Source: Leifsonia tongyongensis
GTDB taxonomy: Bacteria; Actinomycetota; Actinomycetes; Actinomycetales; Microbacteriaceae
Reading direction: 5' to 3'
Assembly (NCBI RefSeq): GCF_010686705.1
Contig: NZ_JAAGWY010000005.1
Coordinates: forward strand, 62,001 to 126,000
Length of the DNA: 64,000 nucleotides
Shown: positions 61,350 through 64,000 of the stretch, in pieces
Layout of the letters: each line of letters begins with the position of its first letter
Numbering within the stretch: position 1 is the stretch's first letter
Translations under genes and position numbers: made by a program
Notes under the pieces: model-generated
Database searches by the model: none
Told to the model about the DNA's origin: nothing
What the model saw: the letters and a program-made list of their open reading frames with translations, nothing else

Positions 61350-62066
61350 CTATGAGGCGGTTCGTGGGAACGATTCGCCGTCGGAGCGGGCGAGGCGTTC
61401 GAGTCCGTCGAGGATGAGGTCCAGGCCGAACTCGAATTCGAACTGGTCGTCGCACCAGCCGAGGGTGGACGACGGGTCGTCGTGGCGGACGACTGCGAGC
61501 ATGCCGACCAGGTGCGGCAGAGTTTCGGCCAGCTGCTCGGGAATGTCGCCGTCGCCGTCATCGTCGTCGGACACGAGCTCCTGCGAGAAGCCGAACATCC
61601 TGCTGCCGAGCGCGTGCATGGCGTGGTGGATCAGGTCGTACGAGAGGCCACCCGAGCGGAGGGTCCCGATCACGGAGTCGACGTACCGCGCGCGGAGGAG
61701 CCCGAGCTGGGTGCGGCCTTCCAGGATGCCCGGCACCCACGGGTGCTCGAGCATGACCTCGCGGGCGCCGAGGATGCGTTCGCGCAGGCTCGTCTTCCAT
61801 CCGGCATCCGTCTCCGGTACCTCGAAGCCGCCGACGCGCTGGTCGATCTCGGCGAAGACGGATTCGACGACGCCATCGAAGATCGCCTCCTTGTTCGGGA
61901 GGTGGTAGTAGAGCGACATGACCTCGACGTCGAGCCGCTCTGCGAGGCGCCGCATCGTGAAAGCGTCGATGCCGCTCGCGTCGGCCAGCTCGATCGCTGT
62001 GCGCAGGACGCGCTCGCGCGTCAGCGGAGTGCGTCGCCCTGAGCTTCGTTCGGCTGTGGAAGTCAT
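61350..62066 (-). CDS. TetR-family regulator
   Basis: 238 residues. Helix-turn-helix TMRRLAERLDVEVMSLYYHL (37-56) and a TetR_C-type ligand domain. AAGGAGG before the ATG. Divergent from an oxidoreductase; the 142-bp gap contains a palindrome and a tandem repeat that should be its operators. Confidence 0.92.
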   Translation of the reverse strand: MTSTAERSSGRRTPLTRERVLRTAIELADASGIDAFTMRRLAERLDVEVMSLYYHLPNKEAIFDGVVESVFAEIDQRVGGFEVPETDAGWKTSLRERILGAREVMLEHPWVPGILEGRTQLGLLRARYVDSVIGTLRSGGLSYDLIHHAMHALGSRMFGFSQELVSDDDDGDGDIPEQLAETLPHLVGMLAVVRHDDPSSTLGWCDDQFEFEFGLDLILDGLERLARSDGESFPRTAS

Positions 62067-62110
62067 CCGTCGCCTCCTTCACGTCAACCGTACAACGTCA
62101 GGTTCACCGG

Positions 62111-62186
62111 TTGACTCTTTACACACGGGCCTTTACACACGGGCGGAACAGCGCTACCTTACAGTGTAAGGCGTACAGCGTAAGGT
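62111..62186. promoter_or_regulatory. TetR operator region with tandem repeat
   Basis: Two perfect head-to-tail copies of CTTTACACACGGGC (62117-62130, 62131-62144), then the palindrome CCTTACAGTGTAAGG (62157-62171) nested in ACCTTAC (62156-62162) ... GTAAGGT (62180-62186). A promoter TTTACA (62132-62137), 17 bp, TACCTT (62155-62160) reads toward the oxidoreductase and would be covered by a regulator on the palindrome. Confidence 0.7.
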
Positions 62187-62208
62187 ACGGAGAGATCCCG
62201 GAGGAATC

Positions 62209-63186
62209 ATGAGAGCAGCGGTCTATCGCCGGTTCGGCGGTCCCGAAGTCGTGCACGTCGAAGAGGTAGCGAAGCCTTCGCCCGGTCCGGACGACGTCCT
62301 CATCCGGGTCTACGCGAGCACAGTGAGCATCGCCGACTACCGGTCGCGCAGTCGCGACCTTCCGAAGGGACTCTGGTTCTACGGGCCGCTTGTGCTCGGC
62401 GTCTTCCGGCCGCGCATCCGGATACTCGGAATGGACGCTGCCGGCGTGGTGGAGGCCGTGGGCGCGAACGTCACCCGCTACGCACCGGGAGACGAGGTGA
62501 TCGCGATGACCGGCTCGAAATTCGGTGGTCACGCAGAGTCCGTCCGCGTTCCGGAAAGCGGTGTGATCGCAGCAAAACCGGCGAACTTGAGCTTCGCTGA
62601 CGCCGCCTCCGTCGTGTTCGGCGGGTACACGGCCCTCGCATTCCTGGACCGTGCCAACGTGGGACCGGGAACGGAGGTTCTCGTGAACGGCGCGTCGGGT
62701 GCCGTCGGTTCGGCCGCCGTCCAGCTGGCCCGGCATCGGGGCGCCACCGTGACCGCCGTCTGCAGTGGCGCCAATGCGGAACTGGTCAGATCGCTCGGCG
62801 CAGATCAGGTCATCGACTACACGAAGGACGACTTCACTCGCAGCGGACTGACGTACGACGTGATCGTCGAATGCGTCGGCAATGCGCCTTTCGAGCGGGT
62901 GGAACGGTCGATCAGGCCGGGCGGGGCCTACCTTCCGGTGATCAGCGATCTTCGGGGGATGCTTCGGGCGCGCGGGAATGCCCGCCGCAGTGGCAAGACC
63001 GTGGTCTCGAGCAGCGTGCCCGCCTCGGCGGAAACACTTGCACGCGTCGCCGAGCTCGCGGGTGCCGGCGCACTGAAGCCGGTGATCGACAGTACCTACG
63101 ACCTCGACGACATCGCCGACGCTCATCGGCGTGTCGCGACCGGCCACAAACGGGGAAGTGTCGTCCTCCGGATCCGGCCGGAATGA
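62209..63186 (+). CDS. Quinone-oxidoreductase-like NADPH dehydrogenase
   Basis: 325 residues of the zinc-free medium-chain family: RFGGPEVVHVEEVAKPSPGP, GMDAAGVVEAVGANVTRYAPG, LVNGASGAVGSAAVQLARHR (NADPH site) and VIDSTYDLDDIADAHRRVAT. No zinc ligands. Reduces quinones or enones. GGAGG before the ATG. Controlled by the TetR protein opposite. Confidence 0.92.
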   Translation: MRAAVYRRFGGPEVVHVEEVAKPSPGPDDVLIRVYASTVSIADYRSRSRDLPKGLWFYGPLVLGVFRPRIRILGMDAAGVVEAVGANVTRYAPGDEVIAMTGSKFGGHAESVRVPESGVIAAKPANLSFADAASVVFGGYTALAFLDRANVGPGTEVLVNGASGAVGSAAVQLARHRGATVTAVCSGANAELVRSLGADQVIDYTKDDFTRSGLTYDVIVECVGNAPFERVERSIRPGGAYLPVISDLRGMLRARGNARRSGKTVVSSSVPASAETLARVAELAGAGALKPVIDSTYDLDDIADAHRRVATGHKRGSVVLRIRPE

Positions 63187-63798
63187 CCCCGGATCCCCGT
63201 GCCTTTCCAGGCCGAAATGTCTGACGGCTCTCTCGCCGCCTGACATCAATCACGCATTTGGCACCACGAAAGCACTGGGTTGTCCAGAGCAGTGCGGCCC
63301 TGACGCCCTCAGAAAAGATGACACCAGTCTGTCCTCGTCGTCGGCGGTCGCCCTCTCGCTGACCGGTCGAATGCTCTCGCAGCGATCACCCCACAATTTG
63401 CGGTCAGCCGTGCGCTTGAGACGCTGCATGGCGGCACTCATTAATCTAGCTACCATCTTATTTACCCCTCCCACGAGACGGGGAACAGATCCTGAGTCCA
63501 GAGTCGAGCCGAAGGTCGGGACGGTGGGCTGCGGGCGTGCGGCAGCATCCTCTTACGCTGGAGATACGCCCGCGACGGACTGTCTTTCGAGCGGGACTAG
63601 TCGAGGCTGTCCCGAACGCCATCAGGCGCTATTCGGGCGGTTAAGGTGAGCGTTCAACGCCCGTCCAGACCTCGCCGGCGAGCGGACATTGCAGATGAAG
63701 GCGGTAGCGGTCTCCGGGGACAGTAGTGGCCGTCGGCGGTCCTCCGTAAGCTGGCGACGCAGCCTCACGCGCGGGTGGGGCCGAGGGAAGGGACCCGA
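63187..63798. other. Intergenic, no gene accepted
   Basis: 612 bp. A minus-strand frame of 74 codons (63250-63474) and a plus-strand frame overlapping it have no family resemblance. A short AT-rich patch near 63440-63475 may hold a promoter. Otherwise I see nothing. Confidence 0.5.
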
Positions 63799-64000
63799 AT
63801 GAGCTCCATTGACTGGGATGAGACCGTGCGGCGAGTGAACAACGTCTTGCGTCGGGACTCGGCGAGCGGTTGGCCAGTTGTACAGAATGAGGAGGTCGCC
63901 TGGTACGGACCCTTCGTCTCATCCCTGGCGCTGGCGGTCGGGGGCTCGGAGATCGTCTATGGCGACGGTCAACTTATCGCGAACGAGGACGGATCGTTTA
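63799..64000 (+). CDS. Hypothetical protein, 3' end beyond the window
   Basis: 67 codons are visible from ATG 63799, with GGGAAGGGA upstream. The text starts MSSIDWDETVRRVNNVLRRD and continues GWPVVQNEEVAWYGPFVSSL. High third-position GC and no stop up to the edge. No family recognised from this portion. Confidence 0.6.
   Translation, partial: MSSIDWDETVRRVNNVLRRDSASGWPVVQNEEVAWYGPFVSSLALAVGGSEIVYGDGQLIANEDGSF

Noticed and set aside
63131-63649. Plus-strand frame after the oxidoreductase
   Set aside because: Begins inside the oxidoreductase gene, has no ribosome binding site and no family resemblance.

Overview
The window is high-GC DNA (roughly 64 percent by eye) with dense, often overlapping genes (ATGA, GTGA and TAATG junctions), many GTG starts, CUT1-type sugar transporters without their own ATPase, and typical actinobacterial families (PucR, PadR/DUF1048, ECF42 with DGPF proteins, DUF4242, BTAD). 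I read it as a chromosome segment of an actinomycete, most likely Microbacteriaceae. That placement is inference from gene content, not from a marker gene.

Left part (1-21.86 kb): this looks like an island. It starts with the last codons of an ADP-ribosylglycohydrolase-like gene and a ModA-like binding protein. Next comes an operon controlled by a LacI repressor: ADP-ribosylglycohydrolase family gene 1, a lipoprotein and two permeases for sugar import, a ribokinase, ADP-ribosylglycohydrolase family genes 2 and 3, and after a hairpin a secreted GH13-like hydrolase. Together these suggest uptake of a ribose-containing glycoside, hydrolysis in the cytoplasm and phosphorylation of the released ribose. 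A 130-bp hairpin element is found after the preceding unit (852-984) and after this one (12028-12157). Then follow panD, a mobile-element remnant (small gene, ParB-like and ArdC-like genes, each behind a copy of the same structured leader), a CPA1 antiporter, a DUF389 protein, a complete IS5-type element with CTAG target repeats, an orphan membrane protein, an inverted remnant of the same IS, and a 3' tRNA-Met fragment (21801-21854) that looks like an attachment scar.

Middle part (21.9-37 kb): a GT39-like glycosyltransferase, tandem-GNAT protein, MmyB-like regulator with divergent alcohol dehydrogenase and MFS exporter, PAP2 phosphatase, RibD-like reductase, a DGPF protein with an ECF42 sigma factor, two tandem GntR-like regulators before a decayed APC permease, a secreted charge-poor protein, and a BTAD regulator with a DUF4242 protein.

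Right part (37-64 kb): a second LacI-controlled sugar cluster ending in a GH2 glycosidase; polyphosphate kinase 2, a CDF-like protein and a TMEM175-like channel; a PadR-DUF1048-ABC exporter operon; epoxide hydrolase, phospholipase D, a second DGPF protein and aldose epimerase; a PucR-controlled putrescine-to-succinate cluster (gabT, gabD, puo); a virginiamycin B lyase homologue with a PhzF protein; a RhuM fragment; a TetR regulator with its divergent oxidoreductase; and a partial gene at the end.
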